DNA of 64,000 nt from Balneolaceae bacterium UBA3186. GTDB taxonomy: Bacteria; Bacteroidota; Rhodothermia; Balneolales; Balneolaceae. Both the position numbers and the translations under genes were made by a program. Shown here one piece after another: positions 8,216-17,642 of this stretch (the stretch's first letter is position 1; each line of letters starts with the position of its first letter). Under the pieces are notes generated by a model that was given only the letters and a program-made list of their open reading frames with translations, had not been told where the DNA came from and searched no databases. Location of the stretch: contig DEXK01000011.1 of assembly GCA_002364085.1 (NCBI GenBank), positions 636,002 to 700,001 on the forward strand. Direction: 5' to 3'.

Positions 8216-9883
8216 ATGAATTTTATTACCGCAAAAAAAATAGGGCGTAACCGGCTTTTGCGCTGGATCCTGCTCATGCTTGGTCTCGTTGCCATTATTG
8301 CCTTAACAGGAATGAATGTTTTCAGCCTTTATGATATTCGGGAAAGAGTTACAGAAAGTGAAAGTGAACGCCAACTTAAAAAAGCAGAAGAAATAACTGC
8401 ACTCGTTCAAAGCGAAATATATCAGCCCTTTACAAAGCTTTTAAATATTGATAATCAGGCAGAGGCTTCTCTTCAGGATGATGGCAAACTCCCCAAAACA
8501 CTTGAAAAGATCTTTATCGATCTCGCTGATAATCCATACACCTCTTCCATTTATTACACACCTGCTTCAGTAGATCCTTGTGATACCGGCTCAGCTATTT
8601 ATTACTTCAACCAAAGTGATAGAAAAATGGAAACTACTGAAGATTATAGCAACCTGGTTTGTGATGGTGTTGGTCTAATTCGATCTGCAACCAGAATTCA
8701 GATCAATAATTTTGATCTGAGATGGCGCTCAATGATAGAGTTTGACGCGCACAGAAGTATGAATATTGGACTAATTAATTTAACCGAAAACAGAGTAATT
8801 GGATATTTTACTTTTATCTTAAATCAAGAAGCCATAGTCGAAAAGCTGATCGCTCCTCTTATTTATGATTACTTTGGAGGGGTAGAAAATGAAGGAACCA
8901 TTGTTTGGTTACATGACCATCGGCGTGACATTGTTTTGGCTACCAACAATTCCTCAGTTGATTTCAGTGTTGATCTGGTAGACAACAGAGTTCGTTTTCC
9001 GCGTTTCTTTAGTGATTGGATCCTTAAAGTCGCTTTTTTAAACCCGCCTATTACTTCTGCTTATCAGGATACTTTCCGCAAAAATATAATTGTACTTGGG
9101 TTTGCTGTTCTTTTTTTAGTAGGATCGCTTCTTTTCATGTTCTACACTGCTCAAAAAGAAAGAGAGCTCTCAATGAGACAAGCCGGATTTTTAGCTAATG
9201 TAACTCATGAACTTAAAACTCCGCTAGCAGTTATGCAGGCTGCCGGAGAAAATATATCTGACGGACGTGTAACTGAGCCTGAAAGGCTTAAAAAATATGG
9301 TTCACATATTTATGATGAATCAATACGTCTGAGAAAAATGATCGAAAAACTGCTTGATGTAGCAAAATATGACGCCGGTCAAACACTTGTGAATGCAAAA
9401 CCTCAAGATCTTAAAGAACTGGTTGATAATTATTTAGAAGAAAATAAGGAATTCATAGAAAATAAGGGGTTCGACTTAGAGTATACTTTTGAAGATGAAA
9501 CTGAGTTTGTGATAGAAGCAGATGGTGATAGCATTGAAACCATTTTAGGTAATCTTGTTGAAAACGCCATCAAATACAGTGCCGACACCAAAAAAATGGA
9601 GATCAAGCTTTTTGAAGATGAATCGCAGGTTAAACTATCTGTCAGAGATTATGGTGTTGGAATCAAAAAAAGTGAGTTAAAAAATATATTTAAAAAATTC
9701 TACCGGGTTGAAGAAACATTAGTTGCCAAAACAAAAGGACATGGTTTAGGGTTAAGCATTGTTAGAAATTTGGTGTTACTAAATGGAGGAGATATATCTG
9801 TGGATAGCGAATATGGCTCAGGAACAACATTTACTCTCTCTTTTCCAAAACTAAATCCTGAAGAAATCAAAAACTACTCATAA
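8216..9883 (+). CDS. Transmembrane sensor histidine kinase
   Basis: A 555-residue orthodox kinase. TM1 is at residues 16-35, a large extracytoplasmic domain at about 40-288, and TM2 at 289-311. The HisKA motif FLANVTHELKTPLAVM carries the phospho-accepting H331. The ATPase domain shows the N box (GNLVENAIKYS), G1 (DYGVGI), F box (FKKFYR) and G2 (GHGLGLSIV). The gene is followed 43 bases later by an OmpR-type regulator, with which it surely forms a two-component system. The sensor domain is not recognised, although YDYFGG and the overall layout resemble other Bacteroidota kinases with long periplasmic regions. No stimulus can be assigned from sequence. Confidence 0.92.
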   Translation: MNFITAKKIGRNRLLRWILLMLGLVAIIALTGMNVFSLYDIRERVTESESERQLKKAEEITALVQSEIYQPFTKLLNIDNQAEASLQDDGKLPKTLEKIFIDLADNPYTSSIYYTPASVDPCDTGSAIYYFNQSDRKMETTEDYSNLVCDGVGLIRSATRIQINNFDLRWRSMIEFDAHRSMNIGLINLTENRVIGYFTFILNQEAIVEKLIAPLIYDYFGGVENEGTIVWLHDHRRDIVLATNNSSVDFSVDLVDNRVRFPRFFSDWILKVAFLNPPITSAYQDTFRKNIIVLGFAVLFLVGSLLFMFYTAQKERELSMRQAGFLANVTHELKTPLAVMQAAGENISDGRVTEPERLKKYGSHIYDESIRLRKMIEKLLDVAKYDAGQTLVNAKPQDLKELVDNYLEENKEFIENKGFDLEYTFEDETEFVIEADGDSIETILGNLVENAIKYSADTKKMEIKLFEDESQVKLSVRDYGVGIKKSELKNIFKKFYRVEETLVAKTKGHGLGLSIVRNLVLLNGGDISVDSEYGSGTTFTLSFPKLNPEEIKNYS

Positions 9884-9926
9884 AAAAGTAGTATAATCCC
9901 AATTTACAATTTCAAACTAATAAGAT

Positions 9927-10631
9927 ATGGCAGAAAAGAGTTCTAAGATCCTGATTGTAGAGGATGAACCAAGTCTAATTTTTACACTTCAAGATACTCT
10001 TGAGGGAGAAGGTTTTACCGTGTTTGTAAGTGAGGACGGAGAAAGCGCTGTTGAGATGGTTAAAGAGCATAACCCCGACCTAATGATTCTGGATATCATG
10101 CTTCCCGGTAAAAGCGGTTATGATATTTGTAAAGATGTACGTGAGCTTAAATATACTTTTCCCATTATTATGCTTACTGCTAAAGATCAGGAAACTGACA
10201 AAGTAAAAGGTTTGGAATTGGGTGCTGATGACTACCTTACAAAGCCTTTTGGGGTTAAAGAATTGTTGGCAAGAATTAAAGCTCGTTTAAGAAGAGCCGG
10301 AACTTATTCCAATGCCGGCGAAGTAGATATTCTTCAGCTTGGTGAAGTAAAACTAGATCTTGCAGAAAGTGAAGCCATTCATCCCGGCAACAAAATAATC
10401 GAACTCACTGCCCGAGAAGTAGAATTGATCAGGTATTTATTATCTCATGCTAATAATCCCGTCTCCAGAGATGAACTATTGGAAAAAGTATGGAGATATG
10501 AATACAGCACTAACACCCGAACTGTTGATGTTCATATTTCAAAACTAAGAGCTAAAATTGAAGTTCACCCTGATGACCCTCGCTATCTGATTACATTGCA
10601 TGGAGTCGGATACATGCTAAAGTCGAATTAA
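9927..10631 (+). CDS. OmpR/PhoB-family response regulator
   Basis: A 234-residue DNA-binding regulator. The receiver domain (1-120) has D13, phospho-acceptor D56 (LMILDIMLPG), T84 (IMLTA) and K106 (YLTKPF). The C-terminal winged helix (about 135-232) ends with the recognition region YSTNTRTVDVHISKLRAKI and the closing GVGYML, both hallmarks of the OmpR family. It is the partner of the kinase immediately upstream. Its targets are unknown; phased TTAACA-like boxes elsewhere in this window (21295 and 60622) are of the kind bound by PhoB-type regulators, but nothing links them to this protein specifically. The stop codon overlaps that of the convergent reductase gene by 4 bases. Confidence 0.92.
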   Translation: MAEKSSKILIVEDEPSLIFTLQDTLEGEGFTVFVSEDGESAVEMVKEHNPDLMILDIMLPGKSGYDICKDVRELKYTFPIIMLTAKDQETDKVKGLELGADDYLTKPFGVKELLARIKARLRRAGTYSNAGEVDILQLGEVKLDLAESEAIHPGNKIIELTAREVELIRYLLSHANNPVSRDELLEKVWRYEYSTNTRTVDVHISKLRAKIEVHPDDPRYLITLHGVGYMLKSN

Positions 10632-11167
10632 GAATTATCCCGAACAAATTTAATGAAATTCTCAACCTGAGAATCTAACAGCTTTTGCTTGAAATCATCA
10701 ACTAGTCCCGTTTCAGGATCAAATTCTTTTGATACTCTGGGTATAAATACTCGTTCCGGGAACTGAAGTGCATTCCTGTAGTTAGCGATCATTTGAAATT
10801 GCTCCACAGGTCTCAATGCTCCAAAAGCTCCAGATGCCTCTCCTACAAAAGCCATAGGCATTTTTTCAAAAGCACCGGGAAAGGGTAAATAATCTATAAA
10901 CATCTTTAAGATTCCGGGGAAACCCCCATTATACTCAGGAATCACAAAAATAATTCCATCTGCTTCTAAGATAGGCTCTCTGAATTTTTTAATTGATGTT
11001 ATCTCCTTGCCATATTTTCCGCCAACAACGTCTGCTAAAGGAAAGTCTTCGAGGCTTACTACTTTAGCTTTTACATTACGCTCAGCATACAACCTTGAAA
11101 TATAGTTTGACAGCTTTAGTGACCATGAATTAGGTCGATCAGTACTACTGATAATACTTAAGTTCAT
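10628..11167 (-). CDS. NAD(P)H-dependent FMN reductase-like flavoprotein
   Basis: A 179-residue flavodoxin-fold protein of the NADPH-dependent FMN reductase family (PF03358), which reduces flavin, quinones or azo/chromate substrates in the cytoplasm. The N-terminal phosphate-binding loop is ISSTDRPNS (residues 6-14), and the family signature PEYNGGFPGILKMFIDYL (about 78-95) is complete. A third flavin-contact segment is FVGEASGAFGA. Length is normal. The gene is convergent with the response regulator (4-base overlap of stops) and starts after a 187-base gap. The substrate cannot be told from sequence. Confidence 0.85.
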   Translation of the reverse strand: MNLSIISSTDRPNSWSLKLSNYISRLYAERNVKAKVVSLEDFPLADVVGGKYGKEITSIKKFREPILEADGIIFVIPEYNGGFPGILKMFIDYLPFPGAFEKMPMAFVGEASGAFGALRPVEQFQMIANYRNALQFPERVFIPRVSKEFDPETGLVDDFKQKLLDSQVENFIKFVRDNS

Positions 11168-11354
11168 AAATTTTTTTAAAGATTATTAATCACACAACAC
11201 TTTTGTCAGAGAATCATTCACTTTTTACGCAAAGATAGTAACAGCCTACTATCATTTGATTTTCAATTTAGGCTTTAAATTACGATAATAAAGGTAATTA
11301 TCTTGGTTTTCGAATTTTTCAATGTGCTGAAAAGAGCAGCACTATACTACTAAA

Positions 11355-12638
11355 ATGGCTAATATTTCTTTAAAAGATCCTAGAATTGTATCTCTAGTTG
11401 GGCTTGTAGGTTTAGTGGGTTATATAATTGATGCCCTCCTTTTTCCTGTCTCGTATGAGCTTGCTCTGATGAATATTGTCTGCAGTTTCTTTACTTCTCT
11501 GGCTTTGATCTTTCATATAGTAAAAAAGCCGAGAATTGAACTAAGCCTTTCCCTTTTTGCGCTGATATTATTAATAAATCTCTTGTTAGCTCCTTTTTTT
11601 CAAATCTCTGAACCTGATTTTTCTGCATTCTATATCAGAAACACACTCTTCTTTTGGGTAATAATGCCTCTTTTAGGATTAACTATCCATAAGAATATGT
11701 TCATTATAAGTGCCGTATTATACCTCGTTCAGTTTGGAGTAATACTATTGGTCAGCAAAAATCCTTTCCTAGTAAACTCCTCTGCTACAATTTTTTTGGT
11801 TCTTATCGGATACCTCTACATCATATTATTTTTACTTCGTATGCTTGAAGAAGCTGCCCAAAAAACAGAAAAACTAATTACCGAACTACGTAATAATAAC
11901 AATGAGCTAATTAATAAGAGAGAAGAATTAAGTTCGCTGGTTAAAACTAAAGACAAACTTTTCTCTGTTCTTGCTCATGATCTTCAATCTCCTTTCATGG
12001 GTATATCAGGGTTAAGCGATATGATCAAAAAAAATGCAGAGAAAGGGAATACGGATGAAGTAATTGAATATAGTAAGATGATCGCTGATACTACTAAAAG
12101 AACCAGTACGCTTTTTACTAACATACTCGACTGGGCAGCAAGCCAAACAGGTGAACTGGAAATGAAACATACTATCAATAACTTAGATGAATGTTTGGAT
12201 GAAACTATTGCTTTACTCCAAGACCATCAACAGAGGAAGAATATTACAATTCAAAGGAACAATACTAATATCGAATTTAGTGCAGATCCAAACGCTCTTA
12301 AAACAGTTCTCAGAAACTTGATTTCCAATGCTCTTAAATTCACTCCTAATGATGGAAAAATTAAAATTTCGGCTAAAAAGAATAAAGATGAAGTAGTTGT
12401 ATCCATATCCGATTCAGGCGTTGGTATTAAGAGCGATTTGATCCCTATGATCTTTAAAATGGATAGTTATATCAGTACTGAAGGCACAGACCAAGAACAA
12501 GGCACCGGAATCGGATTAAGTCTCTGTAGAGAAATGATAGCCAGGCATAACGGCAAAATATGGGCAGAAAGTGAACTTGGTCAGGGAAGCGTTTTTCACT
12601 TTTCACTTCCAGATTTAAATACAGTTCAAAAAGATTAA
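11355..12638 (+). CDS. Multi-TM sensor histidine kinase
   Basis: A 427-residue kinase with five or six membrane helices in residues 14-160 and no sizeable extracytoplasmic domain, so it may sense the membrane itself. A coiled-coil linker (about 163-198) leads to HisKA with H208 in FSVLAHDLQSP. The ATPase domain has the N box LRNLISNALKF, G1 (SDSGVGI), an F-box-like region and G2 (GTGIGLSLC). No response regulator gene adjoins it, so it is an orphan in this window. Its stop overlaps the convergent rarA stop by 4 bases. Confidence 0.88.
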   Translation: MANISLKDPRIVSLVGLVGLVGYIIDALLFPVSYELALMNIVCSFFTSLALIFHIVKKPRIELSLSLFALILLINLLLAPFFQISEPDFSAFYIRNTLFFWVIMPLLGLTIHKNMFIISAVLYLVQFGVILLVSKNPFLVNSSATIFLVLIGYLYIILFLLRMLEEAAQKTEKLITELRNNNNELINKREELSSLVKTKDKLFSVLAHDLQSPFMGISGLSDMIKKNAEKGNTDEVIEYSKMIADTTKRTSTLFTNILDWAASQTGELEMKHTINNLDECLDETIALLQDHQQRKNITIQRNNTNIEFSADPNALKTVLRNLISNALKFTPNDGKIKISAKKNKDEVVVSISDSGVGIKSDLIPMIFKMDSYISTEGTDQEQGTGIGLSLCREMIARHNGKIWAESELGQGSVFHFSLPDLNTVQKD

Positions 12639-13993
12639 AACCTCTTTTTTATCTCATTAAGCCTTTTCATTAACAAACCTTCTCTACCTTCTTTTCCGGG
12701 CTCATAGAATTTTTTCCCTTTTACTATTTCCGGTAGATATTCTTGCTCAACCCAATTCCCATCAAAACTATGTGGATACTTATAATCTTTTGAGGCATTT
12801 TCTGTATCCAGATATTTAGATGAAAGACGATTAGCAGTTCTGTCTTTTAAATAAGGAGGAATAGCTCCCACTCCCTTTTCCCGAACTTCTTTACTCGCTT
12901 CAAAAATACCTTTGGTGCTGTTACTTTTTGGGCAAATACTTAAGTACGTACAAGCGTGTGATAAGAAATACATACCTTCAGGCATTCCTGTTTTTATAAA
13001 CGCCTCCTGACATGAATTCACTATCGTAATCGCATTTGGTTCAGCCATTCCAACATCTTCGCTGGCAAAAATGAGCAATCTCCTGAATATAAAGTTTGGA
13101 TCATCTCCTCCCTCCAGCATAGCATTCATCCAGTATAAAGCTGCATCGGCATCAGAACCTCTCATAGACTTGATAAATGCAGATGCATAATGGTAATGCT
13201 CATCTCCGGTACGATCGTAACGTACATTTCTTCTTTGTATACTTTCTTCAGCAATTTCTTTGGTGATATGGATTTCACCTTGGTCATTTTTCTTACTCGA
13301 TAAAACAGCTACTTCCAACGCATTCAACGCATTTCGAACATCACCTCCAGCATAATCAGCTAAATGATCTAATGCTTCTTTATCTGCTTGTATGGCTTTA
13401 TCTCCTAAACCTCTTTCTTCGTCGGCAAGAGCTCTGTCCAACATTCTTCTTACATCAGGAACCGTTAAAGGAAACAACTCGAACAGCTGACATCGAGAAA
13501 GCAATGGATTTACTAATGAGTAAAAGGGGTTTTCAGTGGTAGCACCAACCAAAGTGATGATCCCGGATTCAAGATGAGGAAGCAAAGCGTCTTGCTGAGC
13601 TTTATTCCATCTGTGAATTTCATCCACAAAAAGAATGGTTTTGCGTCCATTCAACTTTTTCAATTTCTCTGCCTGCTCTACAACAGTCCGCAGTTCTTTG
13701 ATTCCATCCAGAACAGCATTGATAACTTTAAAACTGGCTTTGATCTCTTTTGAAATAACATGAGCTAAGGTAGTTTTTCCGGAGCTGGGCGGACCATAAA
13801 ATATTAACGAGCCAATGATTCCACTCTCGATCATTCGCTGAAGCATCTTGCCTTCACCCACCAAATGCTCCTGACCTGCAAATTCTTCTAGTGATTGGGG
13901 ACGCATTCTGGTTGCTAATGGCTCATCTGAATAGCTTTGACCTGAATCGTTTACCTGAAATGAAGATGCATTTTTATCTTGAAAGAGATCCAT
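12635..13993 (-). CDS. rarA: Replication-associated recombination protein A
   Basis: A 452-residue AAA+ ATPase of the RarA/MgsA (Mgs1/WRNIP1) family, acting at stalled replication forks. N-terminal RMRPQSLEEFAGQEHL is the family opening. Walker A is GPPSSGKT (67-74), Walker B is ILFVDEIHRW, sensor 1 lies in TLVGATTENP and the arginine finger region is LLSRCQLFEL. The C-terminal tetramerisation domain includes SMRGSDADAALYWMNAM and FIFRRLLIFASEDVGMA, both diagnostic. Length is normal for the family. The gene stands alone on its strand between two unrelated genes. Confidence 0.95.
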   Translation of the reverse strand: MDLFQDKNASSFQVNDSGQSYSDEPLATRMRPQSLEEFAGQEHLVGEGKMLQRMIESGIIGSLIFYGPPSSGKTTLAHVISKEIKASFKVINAVLDGIKELRTVVEQAEKLKKLNGRKTILFVDEIHRWNKAQQDALLPHLESGIITLVGATTENPFYSLVNPLLSRCQLFELFPLTVPDVRRMLDRALADEERGLGDKAIQADKEALDHLADYAGGDVRNALNALEVAVLSSKKNDQGEIHITKEIAEESIQRRNVRYDRTGDEHYHYASAFIKSMRGSDADAALYWMNAMLEGGDDPNFIFRRLLIFASEDVGMAEPNAITIVNSCQEAFIKTGMPEGMYFLSHACTYLSICPKSNSTKGIFEASKEVREKGVGAIPPYLKDRTANRLSSKYLDTENASKDYKYPHSFDGNWVEQEYLPEIVKGKKFYEPGKEGREGLLMKRLNEIKKRF

Positions 13994-14066
13994 TGAGTTG
14001 GATTAATTAAACATGTGCAATATATGTTATTGCGGGGCAAAAATCACAATTTTCAAACGACAAATC

Positions 14067-14663
14067 TCACTCTTGATAATATGTGGCTTTGAATTTCTGA
14101 GCTTTTTCATATGAATAGAACTTTAGATTTTTCAAAGCTATTTCACTACTTAAATGACCTTTTTTAACTAATAAACCAATTGCTGAATAAAATTCTTTTT
14201 TCTTCTTTAGTGAGTTTAATAAAAATCTATACTTAATGATCTTATCGTCATATTTAAATACAAAATAATTATCTGATCCATTCTTAATATTTGGCTTATA
14301 TGTCAATTTCATCCTGAATATTGGAGAATATTCTTCTCCATCAACATTTTCTGCACTGAACTTAAGAACCTCTATTTCATTGTAAAGGTATTCTTCATTT
14401 CCGGCTTTAATACCAACTTCATCAAACTCCAATTTACCTATTATCGAACCCATTAATGCTTCTTTGCTACGATATGAAATGAATGATGCAGAACCTATAA
14501 TAACAACCATTAAAAATATGCTTATCTCGTAAGAATTTTCAAATACTTTTAATAAGCCCAATAGTAAAGTTATTACCATAAAGCTATAAGCCAACAAAGT
14601 GTAGATCTTCCAATCTTTGAACCAATAATATTTTTTGTGATAGAAAAAAGTACTGAAGTACAT
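14067..14663 (-). CDS. Hypothetical membrane protein (198 aa)
   Basis: Not recognised. Two hydrophobic helices are predicted at about residues 22-40 and 48-66 (ISIFLMVVIIGSASFI). A soluble basic domain of about 130 residues follows, with beta-rich sequence such as KLEFDEVGIKAGNEEY and FRMKLTYKP, which looks like a small PH-like or bacterial membrane-anchored domain (inference). The start codon follows the photolyase stop directly (positions 14663/14664), so it is the second gene of a two-gene operon with the photolyase. No role in repair is implied by sequence. Confidence 0.65.
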   Translation of the reverse strand: MYFSTFFYHKKYYWFKDWKIYTLLAYSFMVITLLLGLLKVFENSYEISIFLMVVIIGSASFISYRSKEALMGSIIGKLEFDEVGIKAGNEEYLYNEIEVLKFSAENVDGEEYSPIFRMKLTYKPNIKNGSDNYFVFKYDDKIIKYRFLLNSLKKKKEFYSAIGLLVKKGHLSSEIALKNLKFYSYEKAQKFKATYYQE

Positions 14664-16148
14664 TTATATCAAACTTTTTTGATTTCCGTATTTCGCAAGA
14701 TACTGATCTAACTTCACTTTTTTTCTGGTACTCTCGCTGGTCATGTAGCGGAGCTTACCGAAAATATCTCTCTCTTGCCATGCCCGGTCAAAGCGACCAA
14801 AACACCAGAATATTCCGGAGTAGCTGTTTGGGTCTCTCCCATCGATCGCATATTTGTTATTTAACTCGATCATGTATTCTAAGGCAGTACGATGATCCGG
14901 AGTCCATTCTATGATCTTTTTCCCCCACAACATTCGTAAGTAATTATGAATGATTCCCTCCTCTCTCAGCTGAGTTTGAGCTGCATTCCAAATTTCGTCC
15001 TGTGTTTTGGAAAGTTCAAATTCTTCCAGGCTATACACATATTCCCTAACGTCATCTTTATGTTCTTCCATAGTTGTTTTTGCCCAGTTTGGCAGCGACT
15101 CAAATTCATCATAATTATCTACATGATGTGCAAAATGAAATCCAACTTCCCGCCAGGTAATTACTTCGTCGAGAAAGCTTTCGATGTTTTCATTTCCGTT
15201 AAAGAATCCACTGTTTTTCCCTCCATTGGGAGTTAGATCTTCCAACGTCCAATTTTCAAGCTGATGATCAAGAGCAGCTTTTACGATCTCATATTCACTG
15301 ATCTTTCCAAAATGAAGCCATGGACTTAAACCGCTTGTCTTCTTTTCATCCGGATGATTTCGTTTCTCGTCATATTCCAATAAACTGTGCCCAATAAAAT
15401 GTCCTAGTTTTCCCAGAGCGGCTTGCCGAGTACCTGTCATATCAATAATGCCAACAGTATGATCTATATCTAACCCTGAAATAGTTTCCTGGATATTTTC
15501 GAGCATTTTATCTGCTTTAGGATAGTCTTTTAGAAAATCTTTCTGCAACACGACCTTCTCTCTGTTCTCTAGTTCTTCGATTGGATCTTTCTTAGGTGGA
15601 TTTGTAAAACCTTCCTTGAATTTTTTTTGCATGGTCTTTCTGAACAGATATGCAGAATATGGATCTTTATCAGTTACACCAAGCGGAATAATTCCATTTG
15701 AATCGATCGTAGTATATGGTACATCAATTTTATCAGCTACCCGTTCATTGTGTTTTTTTATGATAAAGACAGGATATTCATCAGAAATAACAGTGCATGC
15801 ATTTTCAGCCAATCGATAAAACAGTCCTTTCCCCCCTCCGATCTTAGGTTCCACAAAATTGAAATAATTAAGATCATTGGAATTAGCGAAATCTAAATTC
15901 TCTTTCATTCCTTGCATTATAAATGCATGAAATCGATCACAGGCCCAAGGGTATTCAATTGAAAGTCCTTCGTAGATAAGTAGTGGCTTCCCCAATTTAT
16001 TTGCCCAGCCTATGGCATATTCCAAAGCGTAATTATACTGGAATCTTCGATTGATTTGCATCCAATAAAGAACATAATCGCCGTTCTTGTTTGGCTCATT
16101 GTTGTTTCGGGAAAACTTTCGGTAACTGTTGATATTTTTCATAAGCAT
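14664..16148 (-). CDS. phr: Class II CPD photolyase (deoxyribodipyrimidine photo-lyase)
   Basis: A 494-residue FAD enzyme that splits cyclobutane pyrimidine dimers using light. Class II markers are plain: N-terminal VLYWMQINRRFQYNYALEYA in the antenna domain, and C-terminal HNYLRMLWGKKIIEWT, LNNKYAIDGRDPNSYSG and IFWCFGRFDRAW in the FAD/DNA-binding domain. The tryptophans of these last motifs form the class II electron-transfer chain. The class is found in eukaryotes, some archaea and scattered bacteria. Length fits. It shares an operon with a small membrane protein downstream and has a 257-base AT-rich region between it and the divergent desaturase gene. Confidence 0.93.
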   Translation of the reverse strand: MLMKNINSYRKFSRNNNEPNKNGDYVLYWMQINRRFQYNYALEYAIGWANKLGKPLLIYEGLSIEYPWACDRFHAFIMQGMKENLDFANSNDLNYFNFVEPKIGGGKGLFYRLAENACTVISDEYPVFIIKKHNERVADKIDVPYTTIDSNGIIPLGVTDKDPYSAYLFRKTMQKKFKEGFTNPPKKDPIEELENREKVVLQKDFLKDYPKADKMLENIQETISGLDIDHTVGIIDMTGTRQAALGKLGHFIGHSLLEYDEKRNHPDEKKTSGLSPWLHFGKISEYEIVKAALDHQLENWTLEDLTPNGGKNSGFFNGNENIESFLDEVITWREVGFHFAHHVDNYDEFESLPNWAKTTMEEHKDDVREYVYSLEEFELSKTQDEIWNAAQTQLREEGIIHNYLRMLWGKKIIEWTPDHRTALEYMIELNNKYAIDGRDPNSYSGIFWCFGRFDRAWQERDIFGKLRYMTSESTRKKVKLDQYLAKYGNQKSLI

Positions 16149-16405
16149 TTTATCTTATGGTTAAACCAATTGCTTATGTTAGAAATTCCATCTTCTTAAT
16201 ATGTTATTTAGTGTTTAATAATTTGTGTTCTGTTTTCTATTTCCATGTAAATTTTCACCTAAACATCTAATGTTTATCCAACATTGACATCTAAAATTAT
16301 ACTATGAACTTCTTTGCATTTTAATTCCCAAAAATGAACTAAATTGTTAGAGATTAAATTAGTATTAAATGTTTTTCAAAATTACTTCGTAATAAAATCT
16401 ACGTA

Positions 16406-17506
16406 ATGGCTGACAAGGTAACTTTTAACAATAAAATTGATCGGGAATTCAGTAAAACAGTAAAAGCTAGGGTTAATAAATATTTTGAGGAAAACAATCT
16501 TTCTAAAAATGCCAATGCTTCTATGGTTATCAAAACGATAATCATTTTAGGGATATATTTTGGTTCCTATGCATTGATAATTTCAGGACAATTTTCCTTG
16601 AGTATTATGTGGCTACTATGTGTAGCTATGGGATTTGGAATGGCCGGGATCGGTTTTTCTGTTTCTCATGATGCTCTTCATGGAGCTTACTCGTCAAACA
16701 ACAAGATCAATTATCTGATCGGATTAACGTTTGATATAGTAGGAGCTAATGGATATATCTGGAAGATAACTCATAACATCATTCATCATACTTATACAAA
16801 TATTCATGGGCATGATGAAGACCTTGAAGTAGCTGAATTTATCCGTTTATCGCCTCATTCTGAATACAAACCTGTTCACAGAGCTCAACACATTCTTGCA
16901 TTTCCTGCTTATAGCTTCGCTACCATTTTTTGGGTTTTTGTGAAGGATTACTGGTATTTCTTTAAACCTGAGTTAGGACCTTATGAAAATAAAAATCACC
17001 CAATTAAAGAATGGGTTACACTTATTATATCAAAGTTATTTTATTACGGTTACGCTCTCGTATTGCCATTAATGATTCTTGACATCACTTGGTGGCAACT
17101 GATCATTGGTTTTTTATCTTTCCATTTAACAGCCGGATTAATTCTCGGCATTATCTTTCAACTTGCGCATGTAGTAGAAGAAACTACGCACCCGATTCCT
17201 GATGAACAGAACATGATTGAAAACCACTGGGCTATTCATGAAATGCTTACTACCAATAACTTTGCTCGGAGAAATAAAGTCCTATCTTGGTACATCGGCG
17301 GTTTGAATTATCAGATCGAACACCATCTTTTTCCAAAAGTATGCAGTATACATTATCCTAAAATAAGCCCCATTGTTGAAGAAGTTGCCACTGAGTTTGG
17401 TATCCCTTACAACTGTCATGATACTTTCAGTGAAGCCGTAGCTTCGCATTATCGAACATTGAAAAAATTCGGCGACCCTAAATTTGAATGGGCTCCAGCC
17501 GCATAA
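16406..17506 (+). CDS. Membrane fatty acid desaturase (acyl-CoA/acyl-lipid type)
   Basis: A 366-residue integral membrane di-iron desaturase. The three histidine boxes are HDALH (88-92), HNIIHH (123-128) and QIEHH in the C-terminal third, the last with Q in place of the first H as in front-end and DesA3-like desaturases. Hydrophobic stretches at about 42-60, 68-85 and 205-250 fit the four-helix topology. There is no cytochrome b5 domain, so an external electron donor is needed. It introduces a double bond into membrane fatty acids; the position of the bond cannot be told. A strong terminator follows at 17527. Beta-oxidation genes lie 4 kb away but are not linked. Confidence 0.9.
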   Translation: MADKVTFNNKIDREFSKTVKARVNKYFEENNLSKNANASMVIKTIIILGIYFGSYALIISGQFSLSIMWLLCVAMGFGMAGIGFSVSHDALHGAYSSNNKINYLIGLTFDIVGANGYIWKITHNIIHHTYTNIHGHDEDLEVAEFIRLSPHSEYKPVHRAQHILAFPAYSFATIFWVFVKDYWYFFKPELGPYENKNHPIKEWVTLIISKLFYYGYALVLPLMILDITWWQLIIGFLSFHLTAGLILGIIFQLAHVVEETTHPIPDEQNMIENHWAIHEMLTTNNFARRNKVLSWYIGGLNYQIEHHLFPKVCSIHYPKISPIVEEVATEFGIPYNCHDTFSEAVASHYRTLKKFGDPKFEWAPAA

Positions 17507-17526
17507 AACTATCTTATTTTACTTTC

Positions 17527-17555
17527 AAAGGCAGATTTAACCATCTGCCTTTTTT
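17527..17555 (+). terminator. Terminator after the desaturase gene
   Basis: Perfect 10-bp inverted repeat AAAGGCAGAT (17527-17536) and ATCTGCCTTT (17543-17552) with a 6-base loop and T tract. Confidence 0.85.
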
Positions 17556-17580
17556 GTGGGAATAATATTTTTTTTTGAAA

Positions 17581-17617
17581 TACTATTGACTTAGTATTAA
17601 ATACTATTATCTTAGTA
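17581..17617. promoter_or_regulatory. Tandem BlaI/MecI-type operators
   Basis: Two copies of a 16-base pseudo-palindrome: TACTATTGACTTAGTA (17581-17596) and TACTATTATCTTAGTA (17602-17617). Starts are 21 bases apart, that is two helical turns. TACT-N8-AGTA fits the half-site pattern known for BlaI/MecI operators. They lie 26 bases before the blaI-like start, so autoregulation is likely. Confidence 0.78.
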
Positions 17618-17642
17618 GAAGTATTTAACTAACAATAGAAAT

